Of a stretch of DNA of 27,268 nt, positions 6,436-14,723 are shown one piece after another. Source of the stretch: Clostridium sp. UBA5530 (GTDB lineage Bacteria; Bacillota; Clostridia; Clostridiales; Clostridiaceae). Numbering within the stretch: position 1 is the first letter of the stretch; each line of letters begins with the position of its first letter. The stretch is from contig DINW01000061.1 in assembly GCA_002423705.1 (NCBI GenBank), forward strand, positions 16,107 to 43,374. Reading direction: 5' to 3'. The notes below the pieces were generated by a model. It worked only from the letters and a program-made list of their open reading frames with translations. It did no database searches and had not been told where the DNA came from. The position numbers and the translations under genes were made by a program.

Positions 6436-8709
6436 TTAAATTCTTGATGCAAGATTATAGGCTGCTCTAGATGCTTCTAAAACGCGGCCTGCTTTAAAAC
6501 TGTCCCCAATATTATAAAGTTCAGGAGCCACATGAAGTTTTTGAGCCTCAAAAAACATTGTGTCATCGGCTATGCCTCCCATTGCTAAAACAACTAAGTC
6601 AGCCTCTAAGGATTCATCAATGGTTTCCTTTCCTATAGGTTTAGCCAAAGGATTAGGAATATTAGCAGGTAGAATTGGTTGCCATGTATTATATGGATTA
6701 GGAACCCTCTTTGAAATATTCCTATTTATATTTACTTTGTTAGTGTCAAAGGATGTTACTTTGGCGCAATTTATAAGTTGTACCTTTGCTTTATTTAAAT
6801 AATGAATAAGATGACCACGATTTGCAGTACATGCACCTATCATAAAGTGTGGTAGCATTTCAACTACTTTTACATCACGATTATATTCATACCTAAGCCA
6901 ATATGCGGTTTCACAACCAACTACACCTCCACCCACAATTACAATATTTTGGGCCTCTCCCATAAGACTTGGATCGTTGAGCAAATCCGTAGCTTGAACA
7001 ACTCTCACCTTCTCCATGCCAGGAATTTTGGGGTTAATATTTTTAGTACCATAAGCAAATACTATAGCATCATAATTGTTATCTTTTAGCATGGTAGGTG
7101 TTGCTTCAGTATTGAAAGTAACCTTAAAGTTATCCTTATGTTCTGCCTCCTTAACCTGGCTTTTAAGATAATAAAGGTAATTTTCAAAATCGTATTTAAT
7201 TTTTGGCACACTGCCGCATATAACCTTCCCACCTAATTCATTGGCTTTTTCTACCAGTTCAACGGTATGTCCTCTTTTTGCTGCAGTTAATGCAAAAATA
7301 ATACCTGCTGGCCCTGCACCAACAACACAAATTTTCTTTATTTTCTCTGCCCTAGGTAACTCTTGGGGTAATATATCCTCAAAGCCTGTTCTAGGATTTA
7401 CTGCGCATTGTGGATGTCCCCCTTCTACAAATTCATTAATACATCCTTCTTGACAGCCAATACATGGACAAATTTTTTCTACCTCCCCAGCATAAGCCTT
7501 ATTACACCATTCTGGATCAGCAAGTAATGGTCTACCAAGCATAATCATATCGCATTGATGGTCTCTTAAGGCTTTCTCAGCAACATCCGGATATCCTAAC
7601 TTACCTACTGCAACCACAGGAACCTCTATTCCCGCATTAGACATGATAGCCTTTTTCTTAAAGTGGTCTTTAACAGTTTTTGAGATTTCTAAAAAACATC
7701 CAGCAGGCATGCCAGCTGGTGGATGAGGCAACCACCAATTATCATAGCAGCCTAAATCCACATCAAAAATATCTACACCAGCCTTAACTAGATTTTCCAT
7801 ATAGTTTAATGTGTCCTCAATGGTACGTCCATTTTTAAACTTTTTAAGCTGTTTTACCTTCATACCTTCTTCTCCATAGGTCTCATTTAAGGCAAGAGAT
7901 AAATCTATACGATACATAATTGGATAATGTGGACCAACCCTTTTGCGCATTTCAGTTACTATATCAATTCCGAATTGCTGCCAATTGGAATATCTACCAA
8001 ATGAACGTCGATTGAATGCTGGATTTGTTAATTGTTCCAGCAAATATCCCTCATGACCGTGAAGATAAACTCCATCAATACCGCATTCCTTAGCATCAGC
8101 GGAGGCTTGGCCAGCATTTTTTATTATTCTTTTTAATTTTCGTCCTGAAAGAGGCAAACAAGGAATCTCAGGAATATAAAAGTTTGGATTTAAAGATGCA
8201 GATACAGGAAACTTTTTTTCAACCACAACACATTGAGGATTACCTACTCTACCTAAGCCAGGTGTAAGTTGAATAAATATTTTACTCCCATAAACATGGC
8301 ATCCCTGGGCTAAATCTCTCCATCCCACAAAGTTGGTACGTGTTCCATCTATTCGTGGGAAATAAGAAAGCCTACCAGGTTCAGTAACAGTCTTGTCAAT
8401 ACCATGGCTAATAGGAATTAACCCTGTGGTTAGTAGTCCAACACCACCCTTTGCCCGTGCAAAAAAATATTGTAGCATTTTATCATTAGGTCTTCCTGTC
8501 TCTTCACACATATCAATATTCCCCATTGGTCCCATGACAATTCTATTTTTGATAGTGACTCCATTTATACGTATTGGTGAAAAGATTTTATCGTAGGGAT
8601 ACAATTCCTTTGTCATTCTCCCCGTACCACCTGCTTTATTCTCACACTCACTCTGCATCCATTTGCCATAGCCATCAACTAATTTTTGAACTTTAGAATC
8701 AATCTTCAT
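6436..8709 (-). CDS. NAD(P)H:flavin oxidoreductase, 2-enoate/2,4-dienoyl-CoA reductase family
   Basis: The 757-residue protein has three parts. Residues 40-400 form an Old Yellow Enzyme barrel that binds FMN (KNRIVMGPMGNIDM at 54-67; HGHEGYLLEQLTNPAFNRRS at 217-236; IMLGRPLLADPEW). A cysteine cluster at 414-435 (CPCIGCQEGC ... QCAVNP) should bind a 4Fe-4S centre. An FAD/NAD(P) reductase part follows, with VVGAGPAG at 462-469 and IVIVGGGVVGCETA near 592. This architecture is that of FadH, clostridial enoate reductases and the bile-acid enzymes BaiCD/BaiH: electrons pass from NAD(P)H via FAD and Fe-S to FMN, which reduces an activated C=C bond. Typical members are 640-680 residues. This one is longer because of a 35-residue N-terminal extension, an insertion near 275-300 and a Pro/Asn-rich insertion near 665-700. 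The start at 8709 has AGGGGG upstream. It stands alone, so the substrate is unknown. Confidence 0.9.
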   Translation of the reverse strand: MKIDSKVQKLVDGYGKWMQSECENKAGGTGRMTKELYPYDKIFSPIRINGVTIKNRIVMGPMGNIDMCEETGRPNDKMLQYFFARAKGGVGLLTTGLIPISHGIDKTVTEPGRLSYFPRIDGTRTNFVGWRDLAQGCHVYGSKIFIQLTPGLGRVGNPQCVVVEKKFPVSASLNPNFYIPEIPCLPLSGRKLKRIIKNAGQASADAKECGIDGVYLHGHEGYLLEQLTNPAFNRRSFGRYSNWQQFGIDIVTEMRKRVGPHYPIMYRIDLSLALNETYGEEGMKVKQLKKFKNGRTIEDTLNYMENLVKAGVDIFDVDLGCYDNWWLPHPPAGMPAGCFLEISKTVKDHFKKKAIMSNAGIEVPVVAVGKLGYPDVAEKALRDHQCDMIMLGRPLLADPEWCNKAYAGEVEKICPCIGCQEGCINEFVEGGHPQCAVNPRTGFEDILPQELPRAEKIKKICVVGAGPAGIIFALTAAKRGHTVELVEKANELGGKVICGSVPKIKYDFENYLYYLKSQVKEAEHKDNFKVTFNTEATPTMLKDNNYDAIVFAYGTKNINPKIPGMEKVRVVQATDLLNDPSLMGEAQNIVIVGGGVVGCETAYWLRYEYNRDVKVVEMLPHFMIGACTANRGHLIHYLNKAKVQLINCAKVTSFDTNKVNINRNISKRVPNPYNTWQPILPANIPNPLAKPIGKETIDESLEADLVVLAMGGIADDTMFFEAQKLHVAPELYNIGDSFKAGRVLEASRAAYNLASRI

Positions 8710-8965
8710 ATATACCCCCTATATTTATTGCTCTCAGAATTTCTGAAAGTATTAATAAACTTAGCTATATTTCATATTTAAAGAATATTCTGTATATTTA
8801 TAGGAATACCTTTCTTTAAATATACAGAACTTAAAAATTTAGTGACACCTTACCAAATAAATATTAAGTAAAATATCACTTGATATATTCTATTATTACT
8901 ACACAAAAACTATTCCTGTTGTTCCAATCCATTTAAAAAATCTATTACAATAAATTCAAAATTAG
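8710..8965. other. Intergenic region with a 13-bp inverted repeat
   Basis: No gene was found here. The main structure is an exact 13-bp inverted repeat with arms TTCTGTATATTTA at 8788-8800 and its complement at 8817-8829, separated by 16 bases. It lies about 80 bases upstream of the flavin reductase start and 137 bases past the stop of the small frame ending at 8966. It is AT-rich and lacks a T-run, so it resembles an operator or RNA hairpin more than a classical terminator. Confidence 0.5.
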
Positions 8966-9145
8966 CTATTGATATCCTTTTAATGGTTTTTGTTCCACAT
9001 AGTGCGGATATATATCACTGCTTATTTTCGTTAGTTCCTCCCCACTCTTTGAAAGACCAATGATATGCAAATAAGGTCCTTTAACTTTAAATGGATTGAA
9101 AAATCCACCTAAAATCAAAAGGCCTTGTTCTTTGCAATCTATTCT
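8966..9145 (-). other. Unassigned 60-codon reading frame directly behind the preceding gene
   Basis: A minus-strand frame starts at a stop codon (TGA at 9146-9148), overlaps the end of the 9139-9963 gene by seven bases, and runs to TAG at 8966-8968. Its product is protein-like: LLILGGFFNPFKVKGPYLHI, then IGLSKSGEELTKISSDIYPH and a YVEQKPLKGYQ end. No ATG exists. A TTG about 10 codons in, preceded by CAAGG, is the only plausible start. It may be a small translationally coupled gene, a 3' remnant of a lost gene, or an extension cut off from the upstream gene by a frameshift. I do not recognise the sequence. Confidence 0.35.
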
Positions 9146-9963
9146 TCAGTTTCTATAGAAATATGCTCTGTCCTTACAACTTTAACTTTGATTTTTATAC
9201 ACATTTTTTCTCTTAATCTCGCATATTGATTTAATGGTGGATCAAACTCTCTGTATTTAGTCATTGCCGTAGGAACTTGAACTATTACTTTGGCAGGTTT
9301 AGGCAATGTACCAGGAGGATCGTCTGGGCCTGGTGGTATTAATACTACTACTTCCTGATTAGTCATAGTAAAGGCATTAGATTGATATGGTTCGTATATG
9401 GGCTCAGGATCTAATAATTCATCATGGGTGCCAACAATTTCAGCACTTAAAACCTCCACTTTATCTGTATCCTTTAGTACCTCACCTTCCGGCAAATCTA
9501 ATTCTATAAATCCACCGAAATCAATTACTTTTGTCATATGATATAATGGTCCATAAACCGTTGGGTATCCTTCCGAATCCTTCATTCCAATTCCTACTGT
9601 TTCAATTTCAGGGGTTGGCATTGGAGGAAATGGGCCTATTCCTTCCATTCCTTGGCACCCTATAACTTCGGTTGGTAAACAACATGATGTAACCTGTTTA
9701 GGAACTTGCTTAGCTATTTTATAAGATATATTTTTAGTTATCCATGCATTAAACATAATAGCTTTATCCCTTGTAGGATAAGCCCTAACTTGTATTTTTT
9801 CATCTACATTTTGTATCATAAATAATCTTGATGCAATATTGGGGGTTTGCCACGTAAAACTATTTTCTTGTGGTAATGCATCAAAATCAAATTCTACTTC
9901 TTTAAAAAAAAGCTCTTCTTTTTCCACTATGACAACATTGGTTTGAATCGTTTTTGTAGCCAT
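9139..9963 (-). CDS. Uncharacterised protein, possibly SPOCS (DUF3794)-like spore/coat related
   Basis: The 274-residue protein starts at ATG 9963 behind AAAAAGGAGTAAAATTC. It has no signal peptide or membrane segment. The N-terminal half is beta-rich with the pattern IQVRAYPTRDKAIMFNAWIT followed by KNISYKI. The end (REKMCIKIKVKVVRTEHISI) repeats the same kind of strand pattern. This weakly resembles the SPOCS/DUF3794 domain of clostridial spore proteins such as SipL, where strands alternate with a short 'G.I.K.I.Y' hairpin. Between the two halves lie a Cys pair (SCCLPTEVIGCQ) and two Pro-rich segments (GPFPPMPTPE; IPPGPDDPPGTLPKPAK). The next gene upstream (10062-10748) is another uncharacterised gene on the same strand, 98 bases away, and the two may be co-transcribed. 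I hold the family link only loosely. Confidence 0.45.
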   Translation of the reverse strand: MATKTIQTNVVIVEKEELFFKEVEFDFDALPQENSFTWQTPNIASRLFMIQNVDEKIQVRAYPTRDKAIMFNAWITKNISYKIAKQVPKQVTSCCLPTEVIGCQGMEGIGPFPPMPTPEIETVGIGMKDSEGYPTVYGPLYHMTKVIDFGGFIELDLPEGEVLKDTDKVEVLSAEIVGTHDELLDPEPIYEPYQSNAFTMTNQEVVVLIPPGPDDPPGTLPKPAKVIVQVPTAMTKYREFDPPLNQYARLREKMCIKIKVKVVRTEHISIETEE

Positions 9964-10061
9964 TGAATTTTACTCCTTTTTATTATATTTAATTTTCATA
10001 TATGACTTTTATCATAAACCTAAAGGCCATATATGGTTTTTCATACTCACCTTATTTTTCC

Positions 10062-10748
10062 TTATAATTTTCCTTCATCTTCCTCTTCTTCCTCATAATT
10101 TTTCACATCAGAGTTATTAATATTTAAAAAATAGAAATTATAAGCCACCGAAACATCTTTGCTATCAACTATTGTTGTAACTACAGTGTTAACTATTCCC
10201 TCTTGATTAGGAGTTTCTTCTGGATAAGGTGGTACATCAGACCCTACAATCTTATCCTTATACTCAGACCACTTAGGATCTTTTTTATATTGCTCAACCA
10301 TAGCACTTGGAACATAGATAAGCAGATTTGCATCAGTATTCATAAATACTTTGCTACCTATAGTTGGAACCCTATTCCCATAGATAATGACCTTCTTAAG
10401 TTTTATACAGCTCTTAAATGCCTCATCTGATATATTCATTATATTTTCCGGTATTATTACTGTCTCTATCTTTTCATTTTTTATAATTCTGTTAAGACTA
10501 TTAGAAAATGCATTTTTGCCTATGGACACCACTGGCTTATTGGCATAATAGCCTGGAATTGCTATATCTTTTGGCATCTCTATATCAGCTTTGGCAAATA
10601 TGGAATAGCTTTCATTGTCTTCTCTTATCTGAAATACAAAATAATCCTTACTAGTGTCTTCTGATACCTCAATGTTTTTTTCAATGTATTGGCCTTTATT
10701 GATATTCTCTTGTATAAATTTCATGAGTTTAGAATCTAATTTAGACAT
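10062..10748 (-). CDS. BspA-type leucine-rich repeat (LRR_5) protein
   Basis: The 228-residue protein starts at ATG 10748 behind TAGGAGGAAGAAC. The central part, about 65-165, carries BspA/TpLRR type repeats: KPVVSIGKNAFSNS, IETVIIPENIMNISDEAFKS and CIKLKKVIIYGNRVPTIGSK, followed by the common closing unit LLIYVPSAMVEQYKKDPKWS. These repeats fold as a parallel beta-solenoid used for binding other molecules and often occur in surface proteins. Here, however, I see no signal peptide, anchor or membrane segment. That points to an intracellular location, or to deposition on the spore. After the repeats comes a Pro/Glu linker and a strongly acidic tail (EEEEEDEGKL). With the 9139-9963 gene it forms a two-gene group on the same strand. 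No specific ligand can be proposed. Confidence 0.7.
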   Translation of the reverse strand: MSKLDSKLMKFIQENINKGQYIEKNIEVSEDTSKDYFVFQIREDNESYSIFAKADIEMPKDIAIPGYYANKPVVSIGKNAFSNSLNRIIKNEKIETVIIPENIMNISDEAFKSCIKLKKVIIYGNRVPTIGSKVFMNTDANLLIYVPSAMVEQYKKDPKWSEYKDKIVGSDVPPYPEETPNQEGIVNTVVTTIVDSKDVSVAYNFYFLNINNSDVKNYEEEEEDEGKL

Positions 10749-10840
10749 GTTCTTCCTCCTAGAATAATTATTTATCTTTAGTTGTGATACTTCATTATAT
10801 TCTTTAAGGAAGTAATGAGTTACTTATTATTGTTTGGAAA

Positions 10841-10878
10841 AATTAAGGGAGTCACTATTACTTGTGACTCCCTTAATT
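10841..10878 (-). terminator. Intrinsic terminator after the flavoprotein gene
   Basis: An exact 15-bp inverted repeat (arms 10841-10855 and 10864-10878, 8-base loop TATTACTT) lies 14 bases beyond the stop at 10892. On the minus strand the stem ends in AATTTTTCC, giving a T-run. It ends the flavoprotein transcript, and probably the whole FmdE/ABC transcription unit if read-through occurs from there. Confidence 0.88.
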
Positions 10879-10891
10879 AATATATAATTAC

Positions 10892-11620
10892 TTACGGTTT
10901 ATTAACAACTTTATTTAAAAAATTTCCAAAACCCTTTGCCATGATTTTATTGAATCTATTGATATTACATTTAAAATAATATATATTATCATCCCATCCT
11001 TTTTCTTTCCAATACTCACCATCCAATCCTAGAAGCTTACGAGCAAGTACTTTTTGAGTTTGAAAATTTATTAAAGATTCTAATGAGGGCTTATATTCCT
11101 CCTTGTTCATTTTTATATGATCAATTAGACCTTTGCATTGAGATTCTAGAATTTTATAATCTATATCTGTGATGGTCTTTCCTATGCTGCCCACATAAAA
11201 TCCGCCCCACTGAATAACAAGTCTTTTCAAATATTTCAAAGTACTTTTAAGTCCGGATCCTTTAGTAGTTGCTATTACCATTACTGGCTTACCGTAAATT
11301 TCTGGGCGATGAAACCATTGGCAAGTTCTATCAACAAAGGTTTTTAGCTTTCCAGATATATTTTCCATATAAACTGGTGAAGTTAATATTATACCATCAC
11401 TAAGTTTTATCTTTTCCATTAATTCTGGTACGGAATCCTTTAATAGACATCCGCCCTTCACAAGGCAATGCTCACATCCAATACAGCTTTTTATATCATA
11501 ATCAAAAAGATTTATTATCTCTACATCAATATTATTTCTCATTAGTATTTCTTTAACTTGAAGAATAATTCTATAAGTATTCACTTTTCTATTGCTTGAA
11601 TTTATGGCTAGTACTTTCAA
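10892..11620 (-). CDS. Iron-sulfur flavoprotein, NADPH-dependent FMN reductase/flavodoxin family
   Basis: The 242-residue protein begins MKVLAINSSNRK, the first strand and phosphate-binding loop of the FMN reductase fold. It then has the cysteine cluster CIGCEHCLVKGGC (Cys46, 49, 52, 58). This compact spacing is the mark of the Isf-type iron-sulfur flavoproteins, where it holds a 4Fe-4S centre beside FMN. The motif DGIILTSPVYMENISGKLKT (75-94) is the conserved flavin-binding segment. Such proteins shuttle electrons between ferredoxin-like donors and small acceptors in anaerobes. Translation probably starts at TTG (11618-11620), as no ATG precedes the conserved first strand and AAAGGAGGAATTC lies upstream. 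The C-terminal 80 residues extend beyond the core fold. It follows the binding-protein gene by about 115 bases and may be read from the same transcript, which could mean it supplies electrons for reduction of the imported compound. Confidence 0.82.
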   Translation of the reverse strand: MKVLAINSSNRKVNTYRIILQVKEILMRNNIDVEIINLFDYDIKSCIGCEHCLVKGGCLLKDSVPELMEKIKLSDGIILTSPVYMENISGKLKTFVDRTCQWFHRPEIYGKPVMVIATTKGSGLKSTLKYLKRLVIQWGGFYVGSIGKTITDIDYKILESQCKGLIDHIKMNKEEYKPSLESLINFQTQKVLARKLLGLDGEYWKEKGWDDNIYYFKCNINRFNKIMAKGFGNFLNKVVNKP

Positions 11621-11734
11621 TATACTTGAATTCCTCCTTTTTTATTATATTATACAATATTAAATAAGAATACTTCAAATATTTAGTATGCCATATTCTG
11701 CTCAATGTTTATTTGCTGAAATCCAGACCAAGTT

Positions 11735-12841
11735 TTACTTGATTGTTAACTTTTGAAATTTACCAAAGTCTTTAGCCATTTGCTCATACAATTCCTTACC
11801 TAATAAGGATTTATATATTTCATCGGCCTTTTTCTCTGGGTCTATGTCTTTAAATTTTTCTGGAAACAATACCTTTCCTATATAGTAAGCATCAGCCATC
11901 GCAGTATCAATATTAGTAGTATAGAAGTTATATGGCAGTAGAGAATATAGCTCTCCATTTTTAAATGCAGCTATGTTGTTATAAAAGCCAGGATTTTTCT
12001 TATAATCTTCTTTAATTATATTAAGCCCACTAAAATCTATGAAAAGTCTGTCAGGATTCCACTGAATCAACTTTTCCTTGTCTATCATAACTGAGCCAGT
12101 CTTCCCCGTTTCGTCTACTACGTTCTTTGCATTAACAGCATTGAATAGAGAATAGTTCCCTTGAGTACTCTCAATGCCATGAGATCCTTTAGCACTTAAT
12201 CCTCCTACATATGCTTTTAACTTTTCACTATCCTGTATGTCCTTTGTTCTATCTTTCAAATCATCTTCACAGGTCTTCATGAATTTCACTGCTTCTTCAG
12301 CTCTTTTATCATCACCAATAACTTTTCCAATAATCTCTAGGGACTGATAAACCTTAGGGTCAAAAGTAGATACTTTTCCATAGCTTAATGCTACCACTGG
12401 AATACCAGTTTTTTGTTGAAGCTCATCTACAACAGATTTATCAGCTCCATAAGTTGTAAATATCACATCTGGCTTCACAGCCAATATCTTTTCTGCATCT
12501 GGAGAATTATTGGGTCCTCCTGGTCCTATTATTGAAAGTTCTGATAACAAAGGGTTAGCAATAGTATAAGGTCTCCCTTTAGGATTGTCCTTCTCTAATT
12601 GTTCTATACCTGCAACTTTTTCTGCACTTCCCACATAGCAATAAAGCCTAAGGGCTCCTGGTCCAATGGCTACTACTTTATTTGCTTTCTCTTTCAATGA
12701 AACCTCTCTACCTACCATATCTGTTATAGTAATATTTTTTGAAGTTTCACAATCCTTAGATGATTCCTTAGGATTGCATCCAACTAAACTAAATATTAAC
12801 AATAAACAAAGAATTAATAAATTTATCCTTTTATTTCTCAT
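11735..12841 (-). CDS. Iron/cobalamin-type ABC transporter substrate-binding lipoprotein
   Basis: The 368-residue protein has a lipoprotein signal with lipobox SLVGC (Cys22). It is followed by the periplasmic-binding fold of the BtuF/FepB/FhuD class: ITITDMVGREVSLKEKANKV, then VVAIGPGALRLYCYVGSAEK, VKPDVIFTTYGA and WNPDRLFIDFSG. These proteins capture siderophores, haem, cobalamin or other metal complexes outside the cell and hand them to a FecCD permease. The start at 12841 has AAGGAGATATAGTT upstream. It is the last of five genes in one direction, just after the ATPase, so the transporter set is complete (binding protein, permease, ATPase). The ligand is unknown. The FmdE-like and methyltransferase genes in the same run suggest a metal-containing cofactor or a metal oxyanion complex, but that is inference. 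Confidence 0.88.
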   Translation of the reverse strand: MRNKRINLLILCLLLIFSLVGCNPKESSKDCETSKNITITDMVGREVSLKEKANKVVAIGPGALRLYCYVGSAEKVAGIEQLEKDNPKGRPYTIANPLLSELSIIGPGGPNNSPDAEKILAVKPDVIFTTYGADKSVVDELQQKTGIPVVALSYGKVSTFDPKVYQSLEIIGKVIGDDKRAEEAVKFMKTCEDDLKDRTKDIQDSEKLKAYVGGLSAKGSHGIESTQGNYSLFNAVNAKNVVDETGKTGSVMIDKEKLIQWNPDRLFIDFSGLNIIKEDYKKNPGFYNNIAAFKNGELYSLLPYNFYTTNIDTAMADAYYIGKVLFPEKFKDIDPEKKADEIYKSLLGKELYEQMAKDFGKFQKLTIK

Positions 12842-12884
12842 AATAACTATATCTCCTTATATCTGTAATTCTAATGCTCTATCA

Positions 12885-13637
12885 TTATAGAGGCACTATC
12901 ACTGATTTATTTTCTATCTTAGTAATGATTACTGGAACAGAATACACCTTTTCAATATTTTTAGGGGTTATTATTTCCATACCCCCTGCTGCATAAATTT
13001 TGCCATCCTTAAGTAGTATAAACTTATCTGCAAAACGAAGAGATAAGTTCAAATCATGTATGGTAACTATGGCAGATATACCCTTTTCTTTAACTACTTT
13101 CTTTATTATATTTATAACTTCAAGTTGATTCTTTAAATCTAAACTGCTAGTAGGTTCATCAAACATAAGTATATCTGGTTCTTGAGCTAAGGCTCTGGCT
13201 ATTATAACCTTTTGAAATTCGCCTCCGCTAAGTTCATCTATGTACCTTAGTGAATATTCTTCTAGTTCCATGATCTCAATGGCTTTATTCACAATATCTA
13301 AATCCTTCTTGGTCACATCTAACTTTATGTAGGGTTTTCTTCCTATTAAAACCGTATCAAATACAGTGGTTCTAAAACTTTGGTTGCTTTGTGAAACATA
13401 CCCTATTTTTTGTGCCAATTTAGTTCTTTTCATTGTTTGTACCACATCTCCATCAATAGTAACTGTACCTTTTTCAGGTTTTAATATTCTATTGATGGAT
13501 TTTAATAAGGTTGATTTTCCTGTTCCATTAGTACCTAATATAGCTAAACATTCCCCTTTTTTTAAAGAGAATGACACATCCTTAAGAACCTTATGGCTTG
13601 GATAACTAAACTCTAAACCTTCTACTGATAATATCAT
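12885..13637 (-). CDS. FecCD-type ABC transporter ATP-binding protein
   Basis: The 250-residue ATPase shows all ABC motifs: Walker A GTNGTGKST (about 35-43), Q-loop YVSQSNQ, signature LSGGEFQK, Walker B ILMFDEPTSSLD and the switch histidine in VTIHDLN. It belongs to the FepC/BtuD group that powers import of metal chelates. The start codon overlaps the stop of the permease gene by four bases (ATGA, 13634-13637), the usual sign of coupled translation. The binding-protein gene begins 43 bases downstream. It acts on the cytoplasmic face, dimerised under the permease encoded just before it. Confidence 0.95.
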   Translation of the reverse strand: MILSVEGLEFSYPSHKVLKDVSFSLKKGECLAILGTNGTGKSTLLKSINRILKPEKGTVTIDGDVVQTMKRTKLAQKIGYVSQSNQSFRTTVFDTVLIGRKPYIKLDVTKKDLDIVNKAIEIMELEEYSLRYIDELSGGEFQKVIIARALAQEPDILMFDEPTSSLDLKNQLEVINIIKKVVKEKGISAIVTIHDLNLSLRFADKFILLKDGKIYAAGGMEIITPKNIEKVYSVPVIITKIENKSVIVPL

Positions 13638-14719
13638 CTTCTTTTCTCTCCCTTCAATAAAAGATAAAGGAAAAGTGGTGCTCCAAGAAATGATGTAATA
13701 GCTCCTACAGGTAATATTACAGGAGCTATTAAAGTTCTTGCAATGGTATCAGCTATCAAAAGAATTAAAGATCCCATAAGGGCTGATATTGGAATCAAAA
13801 ATCTATGATCTCCTCCTATAACTCTCCTAACTATTTGAGGGGCTATTAACCCTATAAAACCAATGATACCAAGAAATGATACCGTAACCACTGTAACTAC
13901 AGAGGAAACCAACATTCCTCCAAATCTTACTTTTTCCACATTAACTCCAAGGCTTTGAGCTGACTCTTCCCCACTATCTAATGCATTATAATCCCATCTT
14001 CTAAACATAAAATAAATAAGGGCTAAAATAATGATTATAGTCATTATGATTACTTCTTTCCATGATACTCGGCCTAAGTCTCCAAAGGTCCAAAACACTG
14101 CTGCTGCCACTTGCACATCATCAGCAAAATATTGTATTAATGTGGTTCCTGCCGTAAAAAGAGAACTTAAAGCTACTCCTGCTAATACTATGGATTCTGG
14201 AGAAAACCCCTTGGATTTTGCAAGGGCTAAAATTACCATCATAGCTACAACAGAAGACAAAAAAGCTGCTATGGTAACCATATAGGGGTTATTTATTATT
14301 ACAGCATCTGCAGCTGAACTTCGAGTGCTCCCTGCCCCCAAAAGGACTATGGCAATATTAGCTCCAAAGGCTGCTGCATTTGATATTCCTAGAGTAGATG
14401 GAGATGCTAATGGATTTCTTAAATTATTCTGCATTACACACCCTGCCACAGCTAATCCAGCACCTGCTACTATTGCACCTATAATTCTTGGCAACCGTAT
14501 ACGCCATATTACAACGCTAGATGCTGAAGTGCCTCTACCTAGGATTGACATAAGCACCTCATATATGCCTAGGTCTGTTGAACCAGCGTTGATAGCCACT
14601 ATAGTCAAGGCTATTATGGCTATAGACAAAATTGCAGCTATTAAAAACTTTTTTCTTATATATCTTTTATAGCTGCCCTGTTTATGGTTATTTTCTTTTA
14701 CCTTTAATTCTTCTTTCAT
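13634..14719 (-). CDS. FecCD family ABC transporter permease
   Basis: The 361-residue membrane protein has the conserved early FecCD segment WRIRLPRIIGAIVAGAGLAV, followed by AGCVMQNNLRNPLASPSTLG, and later GIIGFIGLIAPQIVRR, which contacts the ATPase. About ten hydrophobic segments are visible, as expected for BtuC/FepD homodimers. I place the start at ATG 14719. The sequence TGGGAGGTCTAAACAAATG supplies a ribosome site that overlaps the final codons of the methyltransferase gene, which couples the two. A longer frame exists 14 codons upstream but lies inside that gene and lacks a ribosome site. Only one permease gene is present, so the channel should be a homodimer. Confidence 0.93.
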   Translation of the reverse strand: MKEELKVKENNHKQGSYKRYIRKKFLIAAILSIAIIALTIVAINAGSTDLGIYEVLMSILGRGTSASSVVIWRIRLPRIIGAIVAGAGLAVAGCVMQNNLRNPLASPSTLGISNAAAFGANIAIVLLGAGSTRSSAADAVIINNPYMVTIAAFLSSVVAMMVILALAKSKGFSPESIVLAGVALSSLFTAGTTLIQYFADDVQVAAAVFWTFGDLGRVSWKEVIIMTIIIILALIYFMFRRWDYNALDSGEESAQSLGVNVEKVRFGGMLVSSVVTVVTVSFLGIIGFIGLIAPQIVRRVIGGDHRFLIPISALMGSLILLIADTIARTLIAPVILPVGAITSFLGAPLFLYLLLKGEKRR

Positions 14720-14723
14720 TTGT

